A stretch of 64,000 nucleotides of DNA, taken from positions 186,001 through 250,000 of the forward strand of contig NZ_WEGL01000001.1 of NCBI RefSeq assembly GCF_009604455.1, read 5' to 3'. The stretch is from Streptomyces sp. RB17. GTDB taxonomy: Bacteria; Actinomycetota; Actinomycetes; Streptomycetales; Streptomycetaceae. The position numbers and the translations under genes are program-made. Below, one piece after another: positions 15,703 through 23,693 of the stretch; positions within the stretch are counted from its first letter, which is position 1; each line of letters begins with the position of its first letter. Below the pieces are notes generated by a model. That model ran no database searches, had not been told where the DNA came from, and saw nothing but the letters and a program-made list of their open reading frames with translations.

Positions 15703-16827
15703 GTGAAAGTGACAGTCGTCGGAGCAGGCGTGGTGGGCACCATGCACGCCTGGCATGCCCTGCAGCGTGGCCACCAGGTCGTCCAGATCGAGCGCGAGGC
15801 CGAGGCGCGCGGCGCCTCGCTGCGCAACTTCGGGCAGATCTGGGTCAGTGGCCGCGCCGGTGGAGAAGAACTGGAGACCGCGCTGCGGGCGCGGGAGCTG
15901 TGGGAGGGCATCGGCGCACGGGTGCCGGCGCTGGGCTTCCGGGCGAACGGGTCCCTGACCCCCGTCCGCGGCCCCCTGGAGCTCGCCGTCGCCGAGGCCG
16001 CCGTGGCCCGCGCGGACGCCGCCGCCCGCGGTTACAAGCTCCTCGTCCCGAGCGAGGCCCGCGCCCTCAACCCGGCCCTGCGGGGCGACTTCACCGCCGC
16101 CCTGTACTGCGAGCGGGACGCGGCCGTGGAGCCGCGCACCGCCCAACTCGCCCTGCGCGCCGAGCTGTCGAAGTCCCCGGACTACACCTTTCTGCCGGGC
16201 CGGGAGGTGCGCGAGGTCGTCGGCGCCGGGACCGTCCGGGACGACCACGGGGACGTGCACCGGGCCGACACGGTCGTCCTGTGCACCGGCGCCTGGCTCG
16301 GCGGACTGGTCCGCGAACTCGCGGGACCGGACCTTCCCGTGCGCCGGGTCCGCCTCCAGATGATGCAGACCGACCCGCTGGGCGAGCCGCTGCCGACCTC
16401 CGTCGCCGACGCCGACAGCTTCCGCTACTACCCGGCCTACGCCTCCCCGGCGCTCGACGAACTCACCACCCTGCAGCCGCAGCCGGAGACCGCCGCCACG
16501 CACAGGATGCAGCTGCTCATGGTGCAGCGCGCCGACGGCGGCCTGACCATCGGCGACACCCACGAGTACGAGCACCCCTTCGCCTTCGACACCGTCGAGG
16601 AGCCCTACGAGCACCTCGCCGGCGTCGTCGAATCCCTCCTCGGCCGGCCGCTGCCGCGCATCCGTCGCCGCTGGGCCGGTGTGTACGCGCAGTGCACCGA
16701 GCCCGGCCGGGTGGTGCACCGCCGGCAGGTGCACGAGGGGGTGTGGCTGGTCACCGGGCCCGGCGGGCGCGGCATGACCTGCGCCCCCGCGATAGCCGAG
16801 ACCACCGCGAACGAACTGGGCTGGTGA
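15703..16827 (+). CDS. FAD-dependent oxidoreductase of phosphonate clusters (TIGR03364-like)
   Basis: A 374-aa DAO-superfamily amine oxidase: FAD dinucleotide motif VTVVGAGVVGTMHAWHALQRG at the N-terminus, LRNFGQIWVSG, and a C-terminal FAD-contact stretch (WLVTGPGGRGMTCAPAIAE). Relatives next to aminoethylphosphonate genes are reported or proposed to oxidise (N-methyl-)2-aminoethylphosphonate to phosphonoacetaldehyde. GTG 15703 has GAGGAG 10 bp upstream. Its TGA overlaps the GTG of the phosphatase gene, so the two are coupled. The exact substrate is inferred from context. Confidence 0.82.
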   Translation: MKVTVVGAGVVGTMHAWHALQRGHQVVQIEREAEARGASLRNFGQIWVSGRAGGEELETALRARELWEGIGARVPALGFRANGSLTPVRGPLELAVAEAAVARADAAARGYKLLVPSEARALNPALRGDFTAALYCERDAAVEPRTAQLALRAELSKSPDYTFLPGREVREVVGAGTVRDDHGDVHRADTVVLCTGAWLGGLVRELAGPDLPVRRVRLQMMQTDPLGEPLPTSVADADSFRYYPAYASPALDELTTLQPQPETAATHRMQLLMVQRADGGLTIGDTHEYEHPFAFDTVEEPYEHLAGVVESLLGRPLPRIRRRWAGVYAQCTEPGRVVHRRQVHEGVWLVTGPGGRGMTCAPAIAETTANELGW

Positions 16828-17570
16828 GCACCCCCATGACCCCCTTGACCCCCATGCCCCCCATGCCCCCCGTGACCACCGACATCCGCCTCGTCGTCCT
16901 CGACATGGCCGGCACGACCGTCGCCGACGGCGGCCTGGTCGAGCGCGCCTTCGAGGCGGCCGCCGCCGAACTCGGCGTCGAACCCGGCTCGGCCGAGCAC
17001 GCCGAGCACCTCGCCTACGTCCGCGCCACCATGGGCGAGTCCAAGATCTCCGTCTTCCGGCACCTGTTCGGCGCCGAGGACCGGGCCCGGCGCGCCAACA
17101 CCGCCTTCGAGAAGGCGTACGGCGACCTGGTCGACGGCGGCCTGATCGCCCCGGTGCCGGGGGCCGAGGAGGCCATCCGGAAGCTGGCGGAGGGCGGCCG
17201 TACCGTCGTCCTGACCACCGGCTTCGCCCGTGTCACCCAGGACGCGATCCTCGACGCGCTCGGCTGGCAGGGCTCCTCGTTCCCCGTCTCGCTCACCCTG
17301 TGCCCGGCCGACGCCGGCGGGCGCGGGCGGCCGTACCCGGACATGGTCCTGGAGGCCTTCGTGCGCACCAAGGCCGCCGAGGACGTGAGGCAGGTCGCCG
17401 TCGTCGGGGACACCTCGTACGACGTGCTCAGCGGGGTGCGCGCCGGGGCCGGGCTGGTCGCCGGGGTGCGCACCGGCGCCCACGGCGACGCGGAGTTCCG
17501 CGCGGCCGGGGCCACGCACGTCCTCGACTCCGTCGCCGACCTGCCCGCGCTGTTGCTGGGAGACCGGTGA
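16824..17570 (+). CDS. Phosphonatase-like HAD hydrolase (PhnX-related)
   Basis: A 248-aa HAD enzyme starting at GTG 16824, four bases inside the previous gene. Nucleophile motif DMAGTTVADG, cap domain MGESKISVFRHLFG, motif II LTTGFAR, GRPYPDM and motif IV VVGDTSYDV. Compared from memory with Bacillus PhnX, the cap lysine that forms the Schiff base with phosphonoacetaldehyde (MGLLKIDHV) aligns with Lys in MGESKI. C-P bond cleavage to acetaldehyde plus phosphate is therefore plausible, although such proteins are usually called only phosphonatase-like. The N-terminal Met/Pro/Thr repeat (TPMTPLTPMPPMPP) is odd and probably disordered. Confidence 0.85.
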   Translation: MSTPMTPLTPMPPMPPVTTDIRLVVLDMAGTTVADGGLVERAFEAAAAELGVEPGSAEHAEHLAYVRATMGESKISVFRHLFGAEDRARRANTAFEKAYGDLVDGGLIAPVPGAEEAIRKLAEGGRTVVLTTGFARVTQDAILDALGWQGSSFPVSLTLCPADAGGRGRPYPDMVLEAFVRTKAAEDVRQVAVVGDTSYDVLSGVRAGAGLVAGVRTGAHGDAEFRAAGATHVLDSVADLPALLLGDR

Positions 17571-17571
17571 G

Positions 17572-18618
17572 ATGGGCATCCGCTTCGACTCCGTCACCGT
17601 CGCCTACGACGGCAACGTCGTTCTCGACGCGCTCGACCTGACCGTCGAGCCCGGCGAGGTCATGGCGCTGCTCGGGCCGTCCGGCTCCGGCAAGACCACC
17701 GCGCTGCGGACGGTCGCCGGGTTCGTACGGCCCGTGTCCGGGCGGGTGCTCCTCGGCGGCCGGGACGTGACGGACCTGCCGCCGTACCAGCGCGGCATCG
17801 GGATGGTCGTCCAGAGTTACGCGCTGTTCCCGCACATGCGGGTGGACGAGAACGTGGCCTTCGGGCTCAGGGCCCGGAGGGTGGGCAAGGGCGAGATCCG
17901 GCAGCGGGTCGCCGAGGCGCTGGAGATGACCGGCATGGCCGCGTACGCCCGCCGGCATCCGCGCGAGCTGTCCGGCGGGCAGCAGCAGCGGGTCGCCATC
18001 GCCCGCGCGCTGGCCATCCGGCCGGACGTGCTCCTCCTGGACGAGCCGCTGTCCGCGCTGGACGCCCGGCTGCGGTCCGGGATGCTGGCCGAACTCGCCC
18101 GGCTGCACCGGGAGTTGCCGGACCTGTCGATGCTGTACGTCACCCACGACCAGGTCGAGGCGCTGACGCTGGCGGACCGGATCGCGGTGATGGACGCGGC
18201 GCGGCTGCAGCAGTGCGGGACACCTCGCGAGTTGTACCGGGCGCCGAAGAGCGAGTTCACGGCTTCCTTCGTGGGCGGCGCGAATCTGTTGCCGGTGACC
18301 GTGGGCTCCGGAGGGGTCGACTTCGCGGGGACCGAGCTGAAGGCCGACACGGGGGCGGTGGTCGCGGGGGCGCGGGCCACGCTGTGTGTACGGCCGCATG
18401 TCATCGGGCTGGGGCAGGGCCCCAACCAACTCGTGGGGGTCGTACGGGAGATCCAGTGGCGGGGGGCCACGCATCGGCTGTACGTCGAGGTCGACGGGCA
18501 TTCCGTCATGGCGGACGTGCGTGAGCTGAAGGACCCGCCGCGGCACGGGGAATCGGTGAGCCTGCACTTTTCGGCGGAGGACGCGGTGTTGCTGCCCGCG
18601 GGGGTCGGCCATGAGTAG
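17572..18618 (+). CDS. phnT: ABC transporter ATP-binding protein, PhnT-type (2-aminoethylphosphonate import)
   Basis: A 348-aa CUT1-like ATPase with Walker A GPSGSGKTT, Q-loop VVQSYALFPHM, signature LSGGQQQR, Walker B VLLLDEPLSALD, H-loop VTHDQ and a C-terminal TOBE regulatory domain. It starts one base after the HAD stop. It energises import through the two permeases that follow. The phosphonate substrate is inferred from the two enzymes upstream and the binding protein downstream. Confidence 0.87.
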   Translation: MGIRFDSVTVAYDGNVVLDALDLTVEPGEVMALLGPSGSGKTTALRTVAGFVRPVSGRVLLGGRDVTDLPPYQRGIGMVVQSYALFPHMRVDENVAFGLRARRVGKGEIRQRVAEALEMTGMAAYARRHPRELSGGQQQRVAIARALAIRPDVLLLDEPLSALDARLRSGMLAELARLHRELPDLSMLYVTHDQVEALTLADRIAVMDAARLQQCGTPRELYRAPKSEFTASFVGGANLLPVTVGSGGVDFAGTELKADTGAVVAGARATLCVRPHVIGLGQGPNQLVGVVREIQWRGATHRLYVEVDGHSVMADVRELKDPPRHGESVSLHFSAEDAVLLPAGVGHE

Positions 18619-19393
18619 GCGGCTGCTGTGGGCCCTTCCTCCCGTGGCCCTCCTGGCCCTCTTCTTCGTCTACCCCCTCGCCCTCGTCGTCCAGCAGTCC
18701 TTCCAGCCCGACAGCGGAGGCACCTCCCTCCAGCCGTACGCCGATGTCTTCGCCTCCGAAGCCTTCCGGCACGCGCTGTGGACCACCGTGTGGCTGGCGC
18801 CGGCCTCCACCGCCGGATGTCTGGTGCTCGGGTTCCTGCTCGCGCTGGTCATCGCGTTCGTGCCGTTCCCGGGGGCCAAGGCGGTGGCGCGGTTCATCGA
18901 CGTGTACCTGTCCTTCCCGTCCTTCCTCATCACGCTGGCGCTGCTGTTCATCTACGGCACCACGGGCATCATCGGTTCCTTCCAGTTCCTCACCACGCCC
19001 TGGGGCGTGCTGCTGGCGGAGGTCACCTACTTCACGCCGTTCGTGATGCGGCCGCTGCTCGCCGCCTTCTCGCAGCTCGACACCGCGCAGCTGGAGGCGG
19101 CCAGTTCACTGGGGGCGCGGGCGCCCCGGATCGTACGGCGGGTGATCCTGCCGGAGGCGCTGCCCGCGCTCGCGGCCGGCGGGAGTCTCGTCCTGGTGCT
19201 GTGCCTCAACGAGTTCGGGATCGTGCTGTTCACCGGCGCGAAGGGGGTCACCACCCTGCCGATGCTCGTCTACAGCAAGGCGATCCTCGAGTCCGACTAC
19301 CCGGGCGCCTGCGTGGTCGCCGTCGTCAACGTCCTGATCTCCGTGGGTCTCTACGGCCTGTACCGGGTGGTGAGCCGTCGTGCTGGTGCATAG
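18611..19393 (+). CDS. ABC transporter permease, PhnU-type
   Basis: A 260-aa permease with about six helices and the cytoplasmic EAA loop (EAASSLGARAPRIVRRVILPEALPAL). ATG 18611 overlaps the ATPase by 8 bp. It forms the import channel with the next gene product. Paired with PhnS-type binding protein. Confidence 0.85.
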   Translation: MSRRLLWALPPVALLALFFVYPLALVVQQSFQPDSGGTSLQPYADVFASEAFRHALWTTVWLAPASTAGCLVLGFLLALVIAFVPFPGAKAVARFIDVYLSFPSFLITLALLFIYGTTGIIGSFQFLTTPWGVLLAEVTYFTPFVMRPLLAAFSQLDTAQLEAASSLGARAPRIVRRVILPEALPALAAGGSLVLVLCLNEFGIVLFTGAKGVTTLPMLVYSKAILESDYPGACVVAVVNVLISVGLYGLYRVVSRRAGA

Positions 19394-20177
19394 CCGCGGG
19401 GCCAGGTGGGCCGTGTGGGCGGTGTTCCTCGTCCTGTTCGTGCCGGTGTTCGCGCTTCCCCTGCTCGTCGTCCTCGGGGCCTCCTTCGCCACCCACTGGT
19501 CCGGCGTACTGCCCTCGGGGCTGACCACCGCCGACTACCGGGCGGCGACCCGGGGAGAGGCCCTGCAGGCCCTCACCACCAGCCTCCTCACGGCCACCGC
19601 CGCCAGCCTGCTCGCGCTGACCGCCGGGACCTGGGCCGCGCTGGCCGCCGCCGCGCTGAAGAAGCGGTACCGACGTCTCATGGACGCCCTGTTCGTGCTG
19701 CCGGTCGCCGTGCCGTCGGTCGTGGTCGGACTGTCCGTCCTGGTCGCCTTCTCCCAGCCGCCGATGCTGCTCAACGGCACCCGGTGGATCGTGATCCTCG
19801 CCCACACCGTGCTGGTCACCGCCTTCGCCCACCAGTCCGTGTCGGCGGCGATCACCCGCCTCGACCCGTCCTACGAACAGGCCGCCGCCTCCCTCGGCGC
19901 CCGGCCCGCCCACGTCCTGTGGCGGGTCCGCCTCCCCCTCCTCCTGCCCGCCCTCACCGCCGCCGCCGGCCTCTGCTTCGCCCTGTCCATGGGCGAGCTG
20001 AGCGCCACGATGATGCTCTATCCGCCCGACTGGACCCCGCTGCCCGTCCTGATCTACGCGGCCACCGACCGCGGTGCCCTGTTCACCGGCTCCGCCGTCG
20101 CCGTGGTGCTGATGGCCGCGACCCTGCTCGTCCTGTTCGCCGTCTCCCGGATCCGCACCCGGGCGTCGTACCGCTGA
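19380..20177 (+). CDS. ABC transporter permease, PhnV-type
   Basis: A 265-aa second permease with six or so helices and an EAA loop (QAAASLGARPAHVLWRVRLPLLLPAL). It starts at GTG 19380, overlapping the first permease by 14 bp. Partner of the 18611 permease in the phosphonate importer. Confidence 0.85.
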   Translation: MLVHSRGARWAVWAVFLVLFVPVFALPLLVVLGASFATHWSGVLPSGLTTADYRAATRGEALQALTTSLLTATAASLLALTAGTWAALAAAALKKRYRRLMDALFVLPVAVPSVVVGLSVLVAFSQPPMLLNGTRWIVILAHTVLVTAFAHQSVSAAITRLDPSYEQAAASLGARPAHVLWRVRLPLLLPALTAAAGLCFALSMGELSATMMLYPPDWTPLPVLIYAATDRGALFTGSAVAVVLMAATLLVLFAVSRIRTRASYR

Positions 20178-20224
20178 ATCCCCCGGTAATTCCCGTCACC
20201 ACCACGCCAGGAGTTGGCCTCGCC

Positions 20225-21280
20225 ATGCCCAGAAACCGCCTCACGCTCGCCGTAGCCCTCGCCCTGCTCACGACCCCCCTGCTGTCCGCCTGCGGCGGCT
20301 CCTCCGCCGCCTCCGACGCCAAGGCCGTCACCGTCTACAGCGCCGACGGCCTCAAGGGCGAGAACGGCGACGGCTGGTACGACAAGGTCTTCGCCGACTT
20401 CACCAAGCAGACCGGCATCAAGGTCAAGTACGTCGAGGGCGGCTCGGGCGAGATGGTGCAGCGCGCCGTCCGCGAGAAGAGCAACCCGCAGGCCGACGTG
20501 CTGGTCACCCTGCCGCCGTTCATCCAGCAGGCGGACGGCAAGGGCCTGCTGCAGAAGTACAGCCCGAAGGACGCGGACCAGGTCGGCGGCGCCGACAAGG
20601 CCGCCGACGGCACCTGGACCTCCGTCGTGAACAACTACTTCGGGTTCGTCTACAACAAAAAGGAGCTGAAGCAGGCCCCCAAGACCTGGGACGAGCTGCT
20701 CGACGCCAGGTACAAGAACAAGCTCCAGTACTCCACCCCGGGCGTCGCCGGTGACGGCACCGCCGTGCTCATCAAGGCCATCCACGACTTCGGCGGCAAG
20801 GAGCAGGCCCTCGCCTACCTGAAGAAGCTCCAGGCCAACAACGTCGGCCCGTCCGCCTCCACGGGCAAGCTCGCGCCCAAGGTGGACAAGGGGGAACTGC
20901 TCGTCGCCAACGGCGATGTGCAGATGAACTACGCCCAGTCCAAGAGCATGCCCGCCCTCGGCATCTGGTTCCCGGCCGGGAAGGACGGCAAGCCCACCAC
21001 CTTCGCCCTGCCGTACGCGGCCGGCCTGGTCACCAAGGCCCCGCACAGCGAGAACGGCAAGAAGCTGCTGGACTTCATGCTCGCCCAGAAGCAGCAGCAG
21101 GAGGTCAGCGAGATCGGCGGCGGCTTCGCCGCCCGCCAGGACGTCAAGGCCACCGACGCCAACGCCATCGCCCTCACCAGGCTGATGGACGGCGTGGAGT
21201 CCTTCGAGCCGGACTGGAACGACATCGACAAGAACCTCACCTCCTACGTCGAGGACTGGCAGTCCGCAACCGGAAGCTGA
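20225..21280 (+). CDS. phnS: 2-aminoethylphosphonate-type substrate-binding lipoprotein
   Basis: A 351-aa lipoprotein: signal peptide with lipobox LLSAC (Cys about 23), then a type II periplasmic-binding fold starting KAVTVYSADGLKGE, as in iron/AEP-binding proteins, with DGTWTSVVNNYFGFVYNKKEL and TGKLAPKVDKGELLVANGD. AGGAG lies 11 bp before ATG 20225. Last gene of the operon; a hairpin terminator follows about 50 bp later. The family also contains Fe(III) binders, but the gene context favours aminoethylphosphonate. Confidence 0.85.
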   Translation: MPRNRLTLAVALALLTTPLLSACGGSSAASDAKAVTVYSADGLKGENGDGWYDKVFADFTKQTGIKVKYVEGGSGEMVQRAVREKSNPQADVLVTLPPFIQQADGKGLLQKYSPKDADQVGGADKAADGTWTSVVNNYFGFVYNKKELKQAPKTWDELLDARYKNKLQYSTPGVAGDGTAVLIKAIHDFGGKEQALAYLKKLQANNVGPSASTGKLAPKVDKGELLVANGDVQMNYAQSKSMPALGIWFPAGKDGKPTTFALPYAAGLVTKAPHSENGKKLLDFMLAQKQQQEVSEIGGGFAARQDVKATDANAIALTRLMDGVESFEPDWNDIDKNLTSYVEDWQSATGS

Positions 21281-21329
21281 GCCGGTCGGCCACCGTATGA
21301 CGGGGTCAAGATCAGGCCACGCTGATTAG

Positions 21330-21376
21330 GCTGGGGGCGTCGGTACGCCGTGGTTCCGGCGCCCCCAGCTTTTCTT
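21330..21376 (+). terminator. Rho-independent terminator of the phosphonate operon
   Basis: Arms GCTGGGGGCGTCGG (21330-21343) and CCGGCGCCCCCAGC (21356-21369) pair over 14 positions with one G-U, around a 12-nt loop, followed by TTTTCTT. It starts 49 bp after the binding-protein stop. A TAGGCT at 21327-21332 could also be a -10 box for the next gene, so terminator and promoter may overlap. Confidence 0.8.
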
Positions 21377-21405
21377 GACCGTACGCACGCCAGGAGACGC
21401 ACAAC

Positions 21406-22185
21406 ATGGCAGACCGCAAGCCGATCGAGTCGTGGCTCACCGACATGGACGGTGTCCTGATCCACGAGGGCGTCCCGATCCCCGGCGCCGAGGCCTTCCT
21501 GAAGAAGCTGCGCGAGTCCGGGCGGCCCTTCCTGGTGCTCACCAACAACTCCATCTACACGGCCCGCGACCTGCACGCCCGGCTGAACCGCATGGGCCTC
21601 GAGGTGCCGGTGGAGAACATCTGGACCTCGGCGCTCGCCACCGCCCAGTTCCTGAACGACCAGCGGCCCGGCGGCAGCGCCTACGTCATCGGCGAGGCCG
21701 GCCTGACCACGGCGCTGCACGACATCGGCTACATCCTCACCGACCACGACCCCGACTTCGTCATCCTCGGCGAGACCCGCACCTACTCCTTCGAGGCGCT
21801 GACCAAGGCCGTACGGCTGATCAACGACGGCGCCCGGTTCATCGCCACCAACCCGGACAACGTCGGCCCCTCCACCGAGGGCGACCTGCCCGCCACCGGC
21901 TCGGTCGCCGCCCTGATCACCGCCGCGACCGGAAAGAAGCCGTACTTCGTCGGCAAGCCCAACCCGCTGATGATGCGGGCCGGGCTCAACGCCATCGGGG
22001 CCCACTCCGAGGCCTCCGCGATGATCGGCGACCGCATGGACACCGACGTCCTCGCGGGCCTGGAGGCCGGCATGCGCACCTTCCTGGTGCTGTCCGGCGT
22101 CACCCAGCCCGACGACGTCGACCGCTACCCCTTCCGCCCCTCGCAGGTCGTCGACTCCATCGCGGACCTGGTCGACCTCGTCTGA
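21406..22185 (+). CDS. HAD-IIA family phosphatase (NagD-like)
   Basis: A 259-aa HAD phosphatase with motif I WLTDMDGVLIHEG, motif II LTNNS, the GKPNPLMM lysine motif and IGDRMDTDVLAGLEAGM. The C2A cap matches NagD/AraL-type enzymes, which dephosphorylate nucleotides, sugar phosphates or damaged metabolites. AGGAG precedes ATG 21406. Separated from the phosphonate operon by the terminator, so probably an independent housekeeping gene. Confidence 0.88.
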   Translation: MADRKPIESWLTDMDGVLIHEGVPIPGAEAFLKKLRESGRPFLVLTNNSIYTARDLHARLNRMGLEVPVENIWTSALATAQFLNDQRPGGSAYVIGEAGLTTALHDIGYILTDHDPDFVILGETRTYSFEALTKAVRLINDGARFIATNPDNVGPSTEGDLPATGSVAALITAATGKKPYFVGKPNPLMMRAGLNAIGAHSEASAMIGDRMDTDVLAGLEAGMRTFLVLSGVTQPDDVDRYPFRPSQVVDSIADLVDLV

Positions 22186-22252
22186 ACCCCGGCCCGGGCC
22201 GGGTCAGACCGAGCCCTACCCGGCTGACCTGGGGCTTTCAAACTACTCTCCA

Positions 22253-22331
22253 CCCGATTGGAGCAATCGGGCGCCTCCCGAGGATGCGGAGGCGCCCGGT
22301 GCGGGGGAGCCTCCTGATAACTGGAGGTTCA
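22253..22331 (+). promoter_or_regulatory. Structured 5' leader with three hairpins, the last masking the ribosome site
   Basis: Hairpin A: CCCGATT/AATCGGG (22253-22271). Hairpin B: GGGCGCCTCC/GGAGGCGCCC (22269-22297), which shares GGG with A, so the two compete. Hairpin C: GCCTCC (about 22309-22314) pairs with GGAGGT (22323-22328), the ribosome site of the next gene, around TGATAACT. The CCTCC in hairpin B could also pair with that site. This looks like a translational switch, but it matches no riboswitch class I recognise. Confidence 0.5.
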
Positions 22332-22333
22332 CG

Positions 22334-22900
22334 ATGGGCTCACTACGCCTCACTCTCTGTACGGGATTCCTGGCCGTCGCCGCGTTCGCCCCGGCGGCCC
22401 ACGCGGCCGACGGAGGCTCGGTCTCCGTGACGCCCGCGGCCCCCGCGCCCGGGACCGACGTGTCCGTGCGCGTCCACGGCTGCTCCGGGCCGCAGGGCAC
22501 CGCCGTCTCGACCGCGTTCGTCACCGACGCCCGGCTGACCGGCAGCGAGGGCACCCTGTCCGGCGAGACCCGCGTCCGCTCCTCCCTCAAGGTGGGCGCC
22601 TACGACGTCAGGGTCACCTGCGCCGACTACGTGATCACCGGGAAGATCACGGTGGTCGGCGGGGGCACGGCGCCCGGCCAGACGGCCGGACAGTACGCGG
22701 ATCCCGGCCGCGGGCCCGCCGGGGCCACCTCGCCCGTCGCCCCCGTCCCCGCGGGCGGCGGCGGCACCGCCCACTTCGCCACGGTGGCCACCACCGAGTC
22801 CGGCCCCGACACCGCCCAGACGGTGACCGGCCTGGCCCTCGCCGGGATCGCGGCGGTCGCCGTCGCGCTCCGTGCCCGCCGCAACCGCGGCACCCGCTGA
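22334..22900 (+). CDS. Secreted, C-terminally membrane-anchored protein beside a class F sortase
   Basis: A 188-aa protein: Sec signal peptide ending AHAA, an Ig-like domain (SVTPAAPAPGTDVSVRVHGC, second Cys in VRVTCADY), a Gly/Pro-rich linker, then a hydrophobic helix (GLALAGIAAVAVAL) and RARRNR. The architecture is that of a sortase substrate, but no LPXTG or LAXTG precedes the helix; the nearest sequence is TESGPDTAQT. It may use a non-standard signal for the sortase 9 bp downstream or simply stay membrane-anchored. GGAGG precedes ATG 22334 and is predicted to be masked by a hairpin. Confidence 0.75.
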   Translation: MGSLRLTLCTGFLAVAAFAPAAHAADGGSVSVTPAAPAPGTDVSVRVHGCSGPQGTAVSTAFVTDARLTGSEGTLSGETRVRSSLKVGAYDVRVTCADYVITGKITVVGGGTAPGQTAGQYADPGRGPAGATSPVAPVPAGGGGTAHFATVATTESGPDTAQTVTGLALAGIAAVAVALRARRNRGTR

Positions 22901-22909
22901 GCGCGGGCC

Positions 22910-23581
22910 ATGTCCGCGGACCGGGAGCGCGGCACCGGCACCGAGCGGCTCATCACCTGCCTGACCTGGGCGGTGCTGCTGTTCGGGCTGTGGCTGTGGG
23001 GGCGCGGGCTGACCGGCGTACCGCACACCACGGACGGACCCGCCACCGGGAACCTCTTCGCGCTCACACCCGCCGAGGCCGCCCGGCTGCCCAGACCGGC
23101 CGAGCCGCTCGGGCAGCACGCCGTGCCCCAGCGCGTCGACATCCCCCAACTGGGCGTCCAGGCACCGGTGGTGAGCCGAGGCCTGGACACCCGCGGCGCC
23201 GTCGACCCGCCCCCGCTGGACCAGCCGGGCGTGGTCGGCTGGTACGGCGCCGGCCCCACACCCGGCGCCAAGGGCGCGGCGCTCCTGGTCGGGCACGTCG
23301 ACACCGAGACCCGGCCCGCGGTCTTCTACAAGCTCAGCACCCTCAAGCCCGGCGAGACGGTCCGGGTGGTCCGTTCGGACGGCAAGGTCGCCCGGTTCAC
23401 CATCGACGACGTCCGCGTCCTGCCCCGCACCGGCTTCGACGCCCGCCAGGCCTACGGCCCGCACACCCCCGGCCGCGCGGAACTCCGCCTGATCACCTGC
23501 GGCGGCGCCTTCGACCGCGTCACCCACAGCTACACGGCCAACGTCGTGGTCAACGCGTACTTCACCGGAACCGCCCGCTGA
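22910..23581 (+). CDS. Class F sortase
   Basis: A 223-aa sortase with an N-terminal membrane helix (WAVLLFGLWLWGRG), His in LLVGHVDTETRP, catalytic Cys in RLITCGGAFD and Arg in FDRVTHSYTANV, all correctly ordered. Class F sortases are typical of Actinobacteria and have poorly defined signals. It follows the secreted protein by 9 bp and is presumably cotranscribed, so that protein is its first candidate substrate. Confidence 0.9.
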   Translation: MSADRERGTGTERLITCLTWAVLLFGLWLWGRGLTGVPHTTDGPATGNLFALTPAEAARLPRPAEPLGQHAVPQRVDIPQLGVQAPVVSRGLDTRGAVDPPPLDQPGVVGWYGAGPTPGAKGAALLVGHVDTETRPAVFYKLSTLKPGETVRVVRSDGKVARFTIDDVRVLPRTGFDARQAYGPHTPGRAELRLITCGGAFDRVTHSYTANVVVNAYFTGTAR

Positions 23582-23693
23582 CCCTCGCACACCCCGCCCC
23601 GTACGCCCCGCCACGCGACCTCGCGACCTCGTGACGGAGCGGCCGGATATGCCAGGATTGACACCCGGACCGGTGCGCCCAGGGGGGAATCGC

